From the NCBI GenBank assembly GCA_035635855.1, contig DASQAF010000046.1:1-64000 (forward strand): a stretch of 64,000 bases of DNA. The letters run 5' to 3'. Below are positions 17,145 through 25,792 of the stretch, piece after piece (within the stretch, counting starts at the first letter, position 1; every line of letters begins with the position of its first letter). Source of the DNA: UBA11740 sp035635855 (GTDB lineage: Bacteria; Acidobacteriota; Blastocatellia; Pyrinomonadales; Pyrinomonadaceae). The notes beneath the pieces are model-generated. The model did no database searches and was not told where the DNA came from. It saw nothing but the letters and a program-made list of their open reading frames with translations. A program made the translations under genes and the position numbers.

Positions 17145-20100
17145 ATGCTCGATACGGGAGCCTCCGACGCGCTCACCGCGACCACCACGATGTCGTATGA
17201 CGACGACCTGAATGTGATCGCCGCCAACCATTACGATTACGCCACCCTGAGCCAATCGAGCGCGCAAACCGCGGCCATCGGATCGATTTCCGCGGGTTCG
17301 CTGGTGCGTACCGAGGAAGCCACCTTCCTGGTCAACGATACGGGCATCAGTTCGACCACGCGGACGGCTTATCGCGATCGGAACCTGCTAAGCCTGCCTA
17401 CGTCTGCGCGGGTGAAGAACGCTTCGGGAACGGTGGTAGCCCAATCGCAGAACAGCTATGACGAGACGAGTTCTTATCCGCTTTTGACCTACGGTTCAGT
17501 CGGCGGCTGGAGCGATCCTGGCACCAACTTGCGCGGTCTGCCTACGACCACCGGCGTGTGGCTGAGCGCGACCAGTTCTTACCTGCAAACACACGCGCAG
17601 TACGATCAGTGCGGGAACGTGAGAAGCACCTGGGACGCGAACGGCCACGAGTCACAGGTGGAATACTCAAGCACCTATGCGTACGCCTACCCGACCAACG
17701 CGACGACGGCCGTGCCCGATTCCAGCGGAGTACACGGGTCATCGACAGCGCTTACAGCGAGCGCCACTTATAACTCGAACACGGGCCTGATGACCTCGCT
17801 CACGGACGCTAACGGACAGACCACCAGTTACACCTATGACTCGATCAACCGGCCATCGACAATTACCCGGCCGAGCGGAGGCGGCTCGACCAGCTATGCC
17901 TACGGCGACACGCCGAGCAATCTCTACGTGCGGAGGCAAACGTCAATCGATTCATCGCGCGTGGTCGAGGTCTACCAGTACTATGACAAGCTGGGCCGCG
18001 CCGGCCGTTCGTTCCTGAATGAAGGCAGCACTTACTCGACCACCGACACCCAGTACGATTCGATGGGCCGGGTGTGGCGCGTCTCGAATCCTTATAGCAC
18101 CACCAGCTTGAGTGATTCGGTGAATCCATCGGGCAATTGGACGACGACGGCTTACGATTATCTGGGACGAGTCACTTCCGTAACGACGCCGGACAGCGCC
18201 GTAGTCACGAGCGCCTACAGCGGCAGCACCTCTGCGCCGGTAGGGACAGTGCTGACGGTAACGGATCAGGCCGGCAAGTCACGCAAGAGCGTCACGGATG
18301 GCCTCGGTCGTTTGACCACGGTTTACGAAGACCCGGCAACGCTGAATTATTCGACCAGCTACAGCTATGACACGCTGAACGACCTTACGACGGTCACGCA
18401 AGGTAGCCAGACGCGCACTTTCGCTTATGACTCATTGAAGCGTCTGACTTCCGCCGCTAATCCCGAGAGCGGGACAGTGAGTTATCAGTATGACAGCAAC
18501 GGCAATCTCACGAGCAAGACCGATGCGCGCAGCATCACGAGCAGCTTTACTTACGATGCACTGAACCGGGTGATCACCAGGAGCTACACGAATGATGGTG
18601 GCGTGACACCTCCGGTAAACTACTATTACGATAATGCCGGTTTGCCTTCGGGCACGCCGGCGAGCTTCAATCGCGGTTATGCCACCGGAAGATTAGTGGC
18701 GGTGACTTACGGATCGAACAGCAGCACAGGTGATTACTATAGCTTTGACGCCCTGGGACGTCAGACCATAAAGATTCAGCAGACCGGCGGGATCAACTAT
18801 AAAGTCAGTGCTGTTTACGATCTTGCTGGCGCTGTCACCGGTGAAACCTATCCTTCCGGTCGCACCTTGACCTATGACTACGACAACGCGGGCCGGACTA
18901 ACAACTTTACAGGCAATCTGGGTGACGACACACAGCGCACTTACTCGACCGGAATCAGTTACGCCGCGGGCGGTCAAATGGCCCAGGAACAGTTCGGCAC
19001 GACAACGCCAGCTTACAATAAGCTCTTCTATAATAGTCGCGGCCAGTTGGCGGAGATTCTTGTCGGGACGGCAGGCAACGACTCGAATCGTGGCAAAATC
19101 GTCAACGACTATAGCAATCAATGTTCGGGCGCGCCGTGCAACGGCACGGACAACAACGGGAATCTGAGGAAGCAGACAGTGTACGCCCCGAACAACGAGC
19201 AGAACTCCAGTTCTACATCATGGTATCAACAGTACGACTATGACTCGCTGAACCGTTTGCAGCGGGTGCATGAATATACGGGCAACACGCAATTGGATTG
19301 GCAGCAGGAATTCGTCTATGACCGGTGGGGTAATCGCACTATCCATCAAGCCAATACCTTCGGCGCGAACATTCCCAAGCCGAACTTTGGCGTGGACACA
19401 AGCACGAATCGTTTGACTGCGCCCGCGGGTTACACAATGAGCTATGACTCGGCGGGTAATTTGACCAACGACACCTTTACTGGGGAAGGCATCCGCACTT
19501 ACGATGCCGAGAACCGGATGAAGCAGGCGTGGGCGAACAACCAGTGGCAGACTTACACCTATGACGGCGACGGCCGGCGGGTAAAACGGATAGTCAACGG
19601 CACTGAGACGTGGCAGGTGTATGGGCTGGGCGGAGAGTTGTTGGCTGAATACGTCGCGAATGCAACCCCCGCGACTCCACAGAAAGAATATGGCTATCGC
19701 AACGGGCAATTATTGGTGACGGCTGACGCACCGCCGCCAGCGCCTAATGGCTATGCGTATCAGCGCAGCATTACCATCGATCACACCAAGGTTCCCAATA
19801 CCGATCAGAGCAATTTTCCCGTGCTCATCAGCGGCACTTATTCGTATCTGGCTACCACCGCCCATGGCGGCAACGTGCAAAACACGAACGGCTATGATGT
19901 GATCTTCACGTCAGATTCAAGCTGCTCAACGAAGCTCAATCACGAAGTGGAAACTTTTAATGCCACCACCGGGGCGGTAAACTACTGGGTCAAGGTGCCA
20001 ACGGTGTCTCACACCAGCGACACTAACATCTACATGTGTTACGGCAACTCCAACATCACTACCGACCAGTCAACCAAGACCGGCGTGTGGGACAGCAATT

Positions 20101-21842
20101 ACAGAGCCGTGTGGCATTTGCCGAATGGGTCGACGCTGAATACGAATGACTCGACGTCAAACGCCAACAACACCACGAACGTAGGCAGCGTGGGCGCGAC
20201 TACCGGACAGATTGACGGTGGTGGCAGCTTCAACGGCAGCTCTACCAAACTCAGCGCGGGTAATGCCTCCAGTCTCGATGGCTTTAGTTCATTCACACTG
20301 TCGGCATGGGTGAAGGCGAATTCACTTCCTACGGCGGCCCGAATTCTGACCAAGTGGGCGCCAGGGAATGATCGCTCGTGGATCCTGGCGACGGACTCGG
20401 CGGGTACTGAGTTAATCGTGGCGGTAGAGAATCCGGCTACGGCGAAGATGTCCTCCTGGAGTACCACCAATGCCAGCTTGAGCACCGGCACGTGGTATCA
20501 CCTGGTGGCGACGTGGTCGCAGCCAAGCTCAATCAGTATCTATGTCAACGGCACGGCCAAGACGCTCTCGACCACACTCGATCAGGGAGTTACTGTCGCC
20601 GGCAGTTCGTCACTGAACGCTCTGATCGGCGGACAGGATGCCGGCTCCGGCTCTTACTGGAACGGGATAATCGACGAAGCACGGATCTCGAACACGGCGC
20701 GCTCAGCCGACTGGATCAAGACCGAATACAACAACCAAAGCTCGCCGTCTACGTTCTATACGGTTTCTTCCGCCAGCGGTGGCGCTCCTGCACAGCTTCA
20801 CTGGTTGGTGACGGATCAACTCGGCACGCCGCGCATGATCTTCGATCAGACGGGTGCACTCGCCACTGTGAGTCGGCATGATTACCTGCCGTTCGGTGAG
20901 GAACTCGGTGCGGGGACTGGGGGCAGAACCACGACGCAGGGCTACACGAACAGCGACGGCGCGCGACAGAAGTTCACCCGCAAAGAACGCGACACTGAAA
21001 CGGGACTCGACTTTTTCGAAGCACGGTACTATGCAAGTACGCAAGGACGCTTTACCAGTTCGGATCCCTTGTTTGTTGAACTTCAGCGCTTACCGTATCC
21101 ACAAGCGTGGAATCTTTATGCCTACACGCGAAATAATCCGCTGAAGTTCGTCGATGACGACGGCATGGAAGTGAAAGTCGATTGCGGCGCTTCAGACGGC
21201 AAGAACTTCAAGCAGTGTGTTGAGCAGACGACGACTGACTTGAATAACCGCAAAGGCTCTCAATTCACAACCGAAATTAAAGACGGCAAATTAGGGGTTG
21301 TTGGCAATGTCGATGTGAGTAAGCTCTCTAAGTCCGAAGCCGAATTGTACAAAGCGATCACCGACACCAAGAATATTTCGACGCTGACCATCCAGATGCC
21401 GGGGATCGGTTCTGAGAACATCATGTTCGATCAATACACGGGGCGCGGTGCCAACACCGTCGATCGGGCCGACATGAACCAGCTTAATAAAGCTGATAAG
21501 AGCTTGTCGGGTGAGGCGATTGCGCATGCGGCAATTGAAGGCTATGTAGGTGTCGCCGAGGGTCTTGGCACGTATGAAGCGGCTCATAAGCGGGCCAATG
21601 AGTTCTTTGGTGACGTAAGAGTTGGAAGCATCGAAACCTTGCCACCAGGTGCAGCAACGGCAACTAGTGGAAGGACAATCTACGATTTTCAGAGAGTTGG
21701 GATTAAGGCAACTGTCGAGAAAATATTTATCACGCCTCAACCTGCGGAATCAGTTCCAGCCAACTGGGAAAGGATCAGAGGAAGCCTCCGCGTCATAGTT
21801 CCCGGTCAGGGTGAGAAGCCCAGTCAGGGGAAGAAGCCATGA
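17145..21842 (+). CDS. RHS/YD-repeat polymorphic toxin with internal DUF2341-LamG module
   Basis: A 1565-residue protein. Residues about 1-860 are YD repeats (SYTYDSINRPSTITRPSG, TAYDYLGRVTSVTTPD, and so on), which build a hollow shell. Residues about 866-1215 are an insert: a DUF2341-like part (QRSITIDHTKVPN, then NYWVKVP and IYMCYGNSN) and a LamG/concanavalin-like domain (FTLSAWVKA, WYHLVATW, IDEARISNTARS). The RHS core resumes at LHWLVTDQLGTPR, runs through RQKFTRKERDTETGLDFFEA and RYYASTQGRF, and ends NPLKFVDDDGM (about 1343). The variable C-terminal 220 residues are the likely effector: unrecognised, with an AHAAIEGY and YEAAHKRA pair. The frame starts internally and lacks a signal peptide; the real leader is out of frame upstream. 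Confidence 0.85.
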   Translation: MLDTGASDALTATTTMSYDDDLNVIAANHYDYATLSQSSAQTAAIGSISAGSLVRTEEATFLVNDTGISSTTRTAYRDRNLLSLPTSARVKNASGTVVAQSQNSYDETSSYPLLTYGSVGGWSDPGTNLRGLPTTTGVWLSATSSYLQTHAQYDQCGNVRSTWDANGHESQVEYSSTYAYAYPTNATTAVPDSSGVHGSSTALTASATYNSNTGLMTSLTDANGQTTSYTYDSINRPSTITRPSGGGSTSYAYGDTPSNLYVRRQTSIDSSRVVEVYQYYDKLGRAGRSFLNEGSTYSTTDTQYDSMGRVWRVSNPYSTTSLSDSVNPSGNWTTTAYDYLGRVTSVTTPDSAVVTSAYSGSTSAPVGTVLTVTDQAGKSRKSVTDGLGRLTTVYEDPATLNYSTSYSYDTLNDLTTVTQGSQTRTFAYDSLKRLTSAANPESGTVSYQYDSNGNLTSKTDARSITSSFTYDALNRVITRSYTNDGGVTPPVNYYYDNAGLPSGTPASFNRGYATGRLVAVTYGSNSSTGDYYSFDALGRQTIKIQQTGGINYKVSAVYDLAGAVTGETYPSGRTLTYDYDNAGRTNNFTGNLGDDTQRTYSTGISYAAGGQMAQEQFGTTTPAYNKLFYNSRGQLAEILVGTAGNDSNRGKIVNDYSNQCSGAPCNGTDNNGNLRKQTVYAPNNEQNSSSTSWYQQYDYDSLNRLQRVHEYTGNTQLDWQQEFVYDRWGNRTIHQANTFGANIPKPNFGVDTSTNRLTAPAGYTMSYDSAGNLTNDTFTGEGIRTYDAENRMKQAWANNQWQTYTYDGDGRRVKRIVNGTETWQVYGLGGELLAEYVANATPATPQKEYGYRNGQLLVTADAPPPAPNGYAYQRSITIDHTKVPNTDQSNFPVLISGTYSYLATTAHGGNVQNTNGYDVIFTSDSSCSTKLNHEVETFNATTGAVNYWVKVPTVSHTSDTNIYMCYGNSNITTDQSTKTGVWDSNYRAVWHLPNGSTLNTNDSTSNANNTTNVGSVGATTGQIDGGGSFNGSSTKLSAGNASSLDGFSSFTLSAWVKANSLPTAARILTKWAPGNDRSWILATDSAGTELIVAVENPATAKMSSWSTTNASLSTGTWYHLVATWSQPSSISIYVNGTAKTLSTTLDQGVTVAGSSSLNALIGGQDAGSGSYWNGIIDEARISNTARSADWIKTEYNNQSSPSTFYTVSSASGGAPAQLHWLVTDQLGTPRMIFDQTGALATVSRHDYLPFGEELGAGTGGRTTTQGYTNSDGARQKFTRKERDTETGLDFFEARYYASTQGRFTSSDPLFVELQRLPYPQAWNLYAYTRNNPLKFVDDDGMEVKVDCGASDGKNFKQCVEQTTTDLNNRKGSQFTTEIKDGKLGVVGNVDVSKLSKSEAELYKAITDTKNISTLTIQMPGIGSENIMFDQYTGRGANTVDRADMNQLNKADKSLSGEAIAHAAIEGYVGVAEGLGTYEAAHKRANEFFGDVRVGSIETLPPGAATATSGRTIYDFQRVGIKATVEKIFITPQPAESVPANWERIRGSLRVIVPGQGEKPSQGKKP

Positions 21843-22345
21843 AAGGAAATATCACGCTGATTAGCTTCGTGTTTATTGTTCTGGTCTTAACCTGCCCGGT
21901 GTTGAGTCAGGATCAGCCTAAGCCTAAAGAAACCGTTGGCGAAGGTGTTGTTGTCGCGTTCCAAAAAAAGATGCGATATCCAGTGAAGCCTTACACAAGA
22001 GGCCTCGGCACGTTTGCTGAGTTCTGGATTGTCCGAATGGATAAGTGGGAAGACGAGACGCGCAATGATAAGAAGTATCTATTGGTAGAGTTCAACCTCT
22101 ATGAGCGTGGTCTTACCGACTGCGAGATCAATGCCAAGAAGCTGCAGTTTACGCTTCGAGAGCGCAGAGAGAATGAGCACACGGACTGCACGGGGTCGAC
22201 CTTCAAGAGCAGCGACTCGAATGAAACAAGACCGGCAGAGCTTTCTGACTATGAGCGGACCAAGCCAGGAAAACTCGAGGAGTTGCCGCCGCTCAAGTCG
22301 CTGCCATGCCTAATTGCTGATAAGCCACCAATCGTGATCGAATAG
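21839..22345 (+). CDS. Secreted protein coupled to the RHS gene; candidate immunity protein
   Basis: A 168-residue protein whose ATG overlaps the RHS stop codon (ATGA), implying translational coupling. Residues 1-23 are a Sec signal peptide (ISFVFIVLVLTCPVLSQ). The mature part is soluble with three cysteines and beta-rich stretches (FAEFWIVRMDKWEDET, KKYLLVEFNLYERGL). I recognise no family. Its position directly after a toxin-bearing RHS C-terminus is where immunity proteins are encoded, and an exported form would suit an effector acting in the periplasm. This function is inferred from context only. A 250-bp spacer with no recognised element follows. Confidence 0.6.
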   Translation: MKGNITLISFVFIVLVLTCPVLSQDQPKPKETVGEGVVVAFQKKMRYPVKPYTRGLGTFAEFWIVRMDKWEDETRNDKKYLLVEFNLYERGLTDCEINAKKLQFTLRERRENEHTDCTGSTFKSSDSNETRPAELSDYERTKPGKLEELPPLKSLPCLIADKPPIVIE

Positions 22346-22601
22346 AGCGGCAACGCTCGAACCGAGAACTTTATTCACAATGGCGTTTTCAGCGGGTAGA
22401 TAAATCCGCAAGTGATGCAGTGGCGGTGGTTGAGTGAGATCTTTATCTGCCTTATGAAATCGATCAAATCTGATAAGGGACAAAGCTACTGATCAGCAAG
22501 GGGTTAGAGCGACGAAAGTGGTGGTCTGAGGATTGCTATCTTGTCTGCCCACTTTATGAGGGTGCTTTATTGCTTTATCAAACCGCAGAGACGCTGAATC
22601 T

Positions 22602-22862
22602 TTACCGTTGGGCGTGGTGCGCGATGAAAGGTTCGAGCAGGGCGGTGATCTTCTGTTGCTGAGAGCGCGGGAGCCGAGAGGCGGCTTCGAATAACTGCTT
22701 CATCTTACCGGTAGGACCCGCGCCGCGCTTCTTGGTTCCGTTAGTACCCACCAAATCATCCACCGATACATTGAGTGCCTGAGCCAGGCTGAGCAATTGG
22801 TCAGGACGCAGTGCGACGGGATGCCGCTCCCAGTAAGCATAGGCGCGCTGCATGGTCAAACC
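22602..22862 (-). pseudogene. XRE-family regulator remnant, N-terminus lost
   Basis: The C-terminal part is typical of a small XRE regulator family: a degraded HTH end (YAYWERHPVALRPDQL), then LLSLAQALNVSVDDLVG, a basic linker KKRGAGPTGKMKQLF, and SRLPRSQQQKITALLEPFI. The first HTH helices are absent. The frame upstream of about 22862 is read from a repeat element (K-P-D-P-G-L-T from GGGGTCAGGCTTG), so the gene is interrupted there. The missing N-terminus is not found on the other side of the element. Confidence 0.6.
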
Positions 22863-23107
22863 GGGGTCAGGCTTGCGACTTGCGATTCTGCTACCGCTTC
22901 GCTTCGTAATCATCCGAATGCAAACACCCACTCAAGTCTGGTCAAAGTCTTGGTATTCAAAAACTCAACTTGCTGATGCAAAATCCTTGCAGCCAGATGG
23001 CTTGACGCACGGATTAGCGACACGTAGCATGCGCGGGTCAGGCCCTCAGAGCCCGAATTAACGAGCAGTATCAGCGGGTTGAGAATCGCAAATCGCCGCC
23101 TGACCCC
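22863..23107. mobile_element. 245-bp non-coding element with about 27-bp terminal inverted repeats
   Basis: The left end GGGGTCAGGCTTGCGACTTG continues CGATTCT. The right end is the near-perfect reverse complement (AGAATCGCAAATCGCCGCC then TGACCCC). The interior has no ORF. It has the form of a MITE or a REP-associated element and truncates the XRE gene. After it, to 23229, the plus strand has an open tail (SIDPSAGTKYASAYVYDGED and onward) that may be another gene scar. Confidence 0.55.
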
Positions 23108-23229
23108 AGTTTTTCAATAGATCCTTCAGCAGGAACTAAGTACGCTTCTGCTTACGTGTACGACGGCGAAGATCATACGGAGAATGCTCCCGTGAAACCT
23201 GCTTCGGAAATCACTCAGAGAACCACATC

Positions 23230-23259
23230 TTGACACTCAATAATCGCGCGACCTAGACT
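23230..23259 (+). promoter_or_regulatory. Promoter candidate for pgsA
   Basis: TTGACA (23230-23235) and TAGACT (23254-23259) are spaced 18 bp. The GTG start of pgsA is only 10 bp after the -10, which would give an almost leaderless mRNA. Confidence 0.4.
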
Positions 23260-23268
23260 GCGATTGCT

Positions 23269-24009
23269 GTGAATCTTCCTAATGCACTGACGCTTTCGCG
23301 AATCTTTATCGTGCCGCTGCTGGTCGTGGTGCTGCTAACGCCGGTGTCGGAAAATTGGCTGGGCGTGCCGAGTTATCTTCTGGGCGTGTCGATTTTTGTA
23401 GTGGCCGCCTTAACTGATTATTTCGATGGGAAAATTGCGCGCCGACGAAAGCAGGTGTCGAAGCTCGGGAAGTTGCTCGATCCTATCGCTGACAAGCTTT
23501 TGATCTCAGCCGCATTGATTTCACTGGTCGAAAACCACCTGGCGCCGGCCTGGGCAGTTGTGATCATAGTGGGCAGAGAGTTTGCCGTCACCGGATTGCG
23601 ATCGATTGCGGCGACCGAAGGCGTCGTGATTTCCGCCTCGCGCATGGGTAAGTTCAAGATGGTGGCGCAGGTCGTGACCGTCGGACTCTTGATTCTGTCA
23701 ATGTCCTCAGGAGGCGCGCCACACGTCTCGAATTTCGGCAAGCCGTTTCCGGCGATTCAGTTCTGGACCGTGCCTGAGTTGCGTGCCGCCTGGTCCCATC
23801 TGATCGGACCGGCCCATACCACCTGGAGCGACTGGCAGATACTGCTTTACACCGCAGGCCGGGCATTGCTTTGGGTAGTGGTGATTTCTGCAATGTTTTC
23901 GATGTACGGTTACTTTCGTGCATTCTTTGCGGGAGTTGTGCGGCGGGAACAACCAGGCGCCAAAACCGCTGCGACTGCCACTGCGGCCGTGCAGTATCAC
24001 GAGCAATAG
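23269..24009 (+). CDS. pgsA: CDP-diacylglycerol-glycerol-3-phosphate 3-phosphatidyltransferase
   Basis: A 246-residue membrane enzyme that makes phosphatidylglycerophosphate, the first step to phosphatidylglycerol and cardiolipin. The CDP-alcohol phosphotransferase signature D-G-x2-A-R-x8-G-x3-D-x3-D is complete (YFDGKIARRR, then LGKLLDPIADK, residues about 51-75). The N-terminus MNLPNALTLSRIFIVPLLVV is typical and fixes the GTG start at 23269. The C-terminal half, with its inserted soluble stretch (about 155-190), is longer than in E. coli PgsA. It converges on the M48 protease gene across a bidirectional terminator. Confidence 0.93.
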   Translation: MNLPNALTLSRIFIVPLLVVVLLTPVSENWLGVPSYLLGVSIFVVAALTDYFDGKIARRRKQVSKLGKLLDPIADKLLISAALISLVENHLAPAWAVVIIVGREFAVTGLRSIAATEGVVISASRMGKFKMVAQVVTVGLLILSMSSGGAPHVSNFGKPFPAIQFWTVPELRAAWSHLIGPAHTTWSDWQILLYTAGRALLWVVVISAMFSMYGYFRAFFAGVVRREQPGAKTAATATAAVQYHEQ

Positions 24010-24018
24010 CAGGCTTGT

Positions 24019-24047
24019 GTCAGAAGCCCGCGCGTCAGTGAGGGCTC
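24019..24047 (+). repeat. REP-like arm, copy 2
   Basis: TCAGAAGCCCGCGCGTCAGT followed by GAGGGCTCA. It pairs in inverted orientation with the arm at 24150-24175, the two flanking a terminator hairpin. Confidence 0.6.
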
Positions 24048-24102
24048 AAAGACAGTAAGCCGCGCGTCGCCCGCCCTGAAGAAGAGATGTGCGCGCTCCC
24101 GG

Positions 24103-24144
24103 CAAAAAAAGGCCTTCAAGCAGAATTGCTTGACGGCCTCTTTT
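24103..24144. terminator. Bidirectional intrinsic terminator between pgsA and the M48 gene
   Basis: A 13-bp stem AGGCCTTCAAGCA/TGCTTGACGGCCT with one mismatch and a 4-base loop has A7 on its left and T4 on its right. It can therefore terminate both converging genes. Confidence 0.75.
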
Positions 24145-24149
24145 GATCC

Positions 24150-24175
24150 TGAGCCCTCCTCACGGTCGGGCTTCT
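24150..24175 (-). repeat. REP-like arm, copy 3
   Basis: TGAGCCCTCCTCACGGTCGG then GCTTCT. It is the inverted partner of the arm at 24019-24047. Confidence 0.6.
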
Positions 24176-24209
24176 TGCACACCCCCACCGGGGCGGCATT
24201 AACTAGTTC

Positions 24210-25424
24210 TTATGGTTGTGGCGTAGGACTTGGTTGCGGTTGTCCTGCGCGCTTCAGGCTTGGCGGAGCCGGTTTGCTACTGTCCGGCTTCGGCGTGCCA
24301 TTGGGCGCTGTCGTCGTCGAGTCATCCGGCGTCGGCACTCGTCGCTTCAGCGTCGGACGTCCCGGTGTTCCGTCGTCGCTCCCGGCAATCACACCGTTGG
24401 AAGTGACCCGGGCATTTGACAGTCGCAAGAGGCGGTTCTTTACGCGGTTAAACTCCGAAGAGCTAATGACGTATTCCTCGCGCTCGGGAAAACGGGCGGC
24501 CAGTGCGATCGCGGCGGCCCGGCGATCTGCCGGCGCTGGATGATCCATGAACATCTTGGAAATCGTGCCTGGCTTTTTCTTGTTCTTCGCTTCCAACTTC
24601 TCGAACATCGTAGCCATGGCGTTCGGATCGTAACCGGCAGCCCACATATATTGAACGCCAAGTCTGTCAGCTTCTGCTTCCGCGGCCCGGGTGAATTTTA
24701 AGACGCTCAGGCCTTCAAGTAACCCACCGCCGTTATAGAGCACATTGCTCAGAATCGGACCGCCCAGCAGGATCCCAGCCAGCAGGCCGATATTCATCGC
24801 GCGCATCTTGGCTTCGTTTTCCATAGCGTGGCGCGCACAAACGTGAGCAATCTCATGAGCCATCACGCCGGCCAACTCAGCTTCGTTGTCGGCGGCCAGG
24901 ATGAGTCCCTTGTTGACATAGAAAAACCCGCCGGGCAGGGCGAAGGCGTTCACTTCATCCGAATCGATTACCTTGATTGTAAAAGGAACCTTGGCGTCTG
25001 AATGAAGGACGATATTCTGGCCGACGCGATTCACATATTCAGTAATGATGGGATCGTCGACGAACTTAGCTTCTTTGTCGACTTCCGCGGCCAACTGCCG
25101 CCCCAGGCGCACTTCCGACTCGATCCCCTTCGCTCCAATAATTCCGCCCGACCAGATGCCTTTATTAATATTGCGCTTCCCGATCATAGTCGGGTCTTCG
25201 CCGGTTGGAAGTGTTTTCTTGCTTGACGGTTGGCTGGCAGTTTGCTGCTGGTCAGCGCCCTGGGACTTTTGATCTTTCGGGGCGGTCTGCTGCGGCGCCG
25301 ATTGCTTTTGACTTTGGGTTTGATCCTGCGCCTGCACCGGGCCGGCCAGGGCGGCAATACTTGTAAACCAGAGACTGACTCCCAGACCGATTGCGGTGAC
25401 GGTGCGAGAGAAACAACTTTTCAT
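24210..25424 (-). CDS. M48 family zinc metalloprotease (exported)
   Basis: A 404-residue exported protease. The start at ATG 25424 is supported by a GGAGG Shine-Dalgarno sequence eight bases upstream and by an immediate signal peptide (MKSCFSRTVTAIGLGVSLWF, ending AGPVQAQ). A Gln/Ser-rich linker follows. The catalytic motif is AGVMAHEIAHVCARHAMENE with the H-E-x-x-H zinc site, and the third ligand lies in AEAEADRLGVQYMWAAGYDP. KMFMDHPAPADRR is also typical of M48B/C (BepA-like) proteases. The C-terminus is a Thr/Pro/Ser-rich tail. BepA-type proteases maintain outer-membrane proteins. The 5' leader may be structured. Confidence 0.9.
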   Translation of the reverse strand: MKSCFSRTVTAIGLGVSLWFTSIAALAGPVQAQDQTQSQKQSAPQQTAPKDQKSQGADQQQTASQPSSKKTLPTGEDPTMIGKRNINKGIWSGGIIGAKGIESEVRLGRQLAAEVDKEAKFVDDPIITEYVNRVGQNIVLHSDAKVPFTIKVIDSDEVNAFALPGGFFYVNKGLILAADNEAELAGVMAHEIAHVCARHAMENEAKMRAMNIGLLAGILLGGPILSNVLYNGGGLLEGLSVLKFTRAAEAEADRLGVQYMWAAGYDPNAMATMFEKLEAKNKKKPGTISKMFMDHPAPADRRAAAIALAARFPEREEYVISSSEFNRVKNRLLRLSNARVTSNGVIAGSDDGTPGRPTLKRRVPTPDDSTTTAPNGTPKPDSSKPAPPSLKRAGQPQPSPTPQP

Positions 25425-25441
25425 TCTTGAACCTCCAACTT

Positions 25442-25560
25442 CCGAGGCCGGGAGACAAAGACCCTGCTTTTTCTCTCGGTGGGTCGCTACCACTTCAAGT
25501 GCGACCGCCTTTGTTCTTCGGGGGCAGCACCCGAGGCACCGGTACTGCTTTGAGTTAACG
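25442..25560 (-). promoter_or_regulatory. Possibly structured 5' leader of the M48 protease gene
   Basis: Read on the minus strand, this leader can form GCC...GGC closing around TCGGG-TGCTGCC-CCCGA (25518-25534), a hairpin GGTCGC...GCGACC (25482-25506) with an inner CACTT/AAGTG, and CCGAG...CTCGG ending just before the GGAGG ribosome-binding site. I could not match it to a known riboswitch consensus. It could also be a dispersed repeat. The remaining spacer, 25561-25792, holds no gene that I can support. Confidence 0.3.
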
Positions 25561-25792
25561 CACCGCTTTGATGCCGTCTTCACCGTCGAGGTTGCGCTAC
25601 AGTCCGGGACTTTTGTTTCGCGCTGATCCGCTGATCAATGGGGGTGGAGTTACGACTTCTTTTGGCATTATAGACCAGCGCGGGAGAAAAGCCTATACGA
25701 TTGCCGAACGTTTCGGCCGCATGTTACAGTCCTCACTTCAGACCAGCTTTTGTCGACCAGACGAGAGATCGTGCCGATGAACCAGTAACGGG

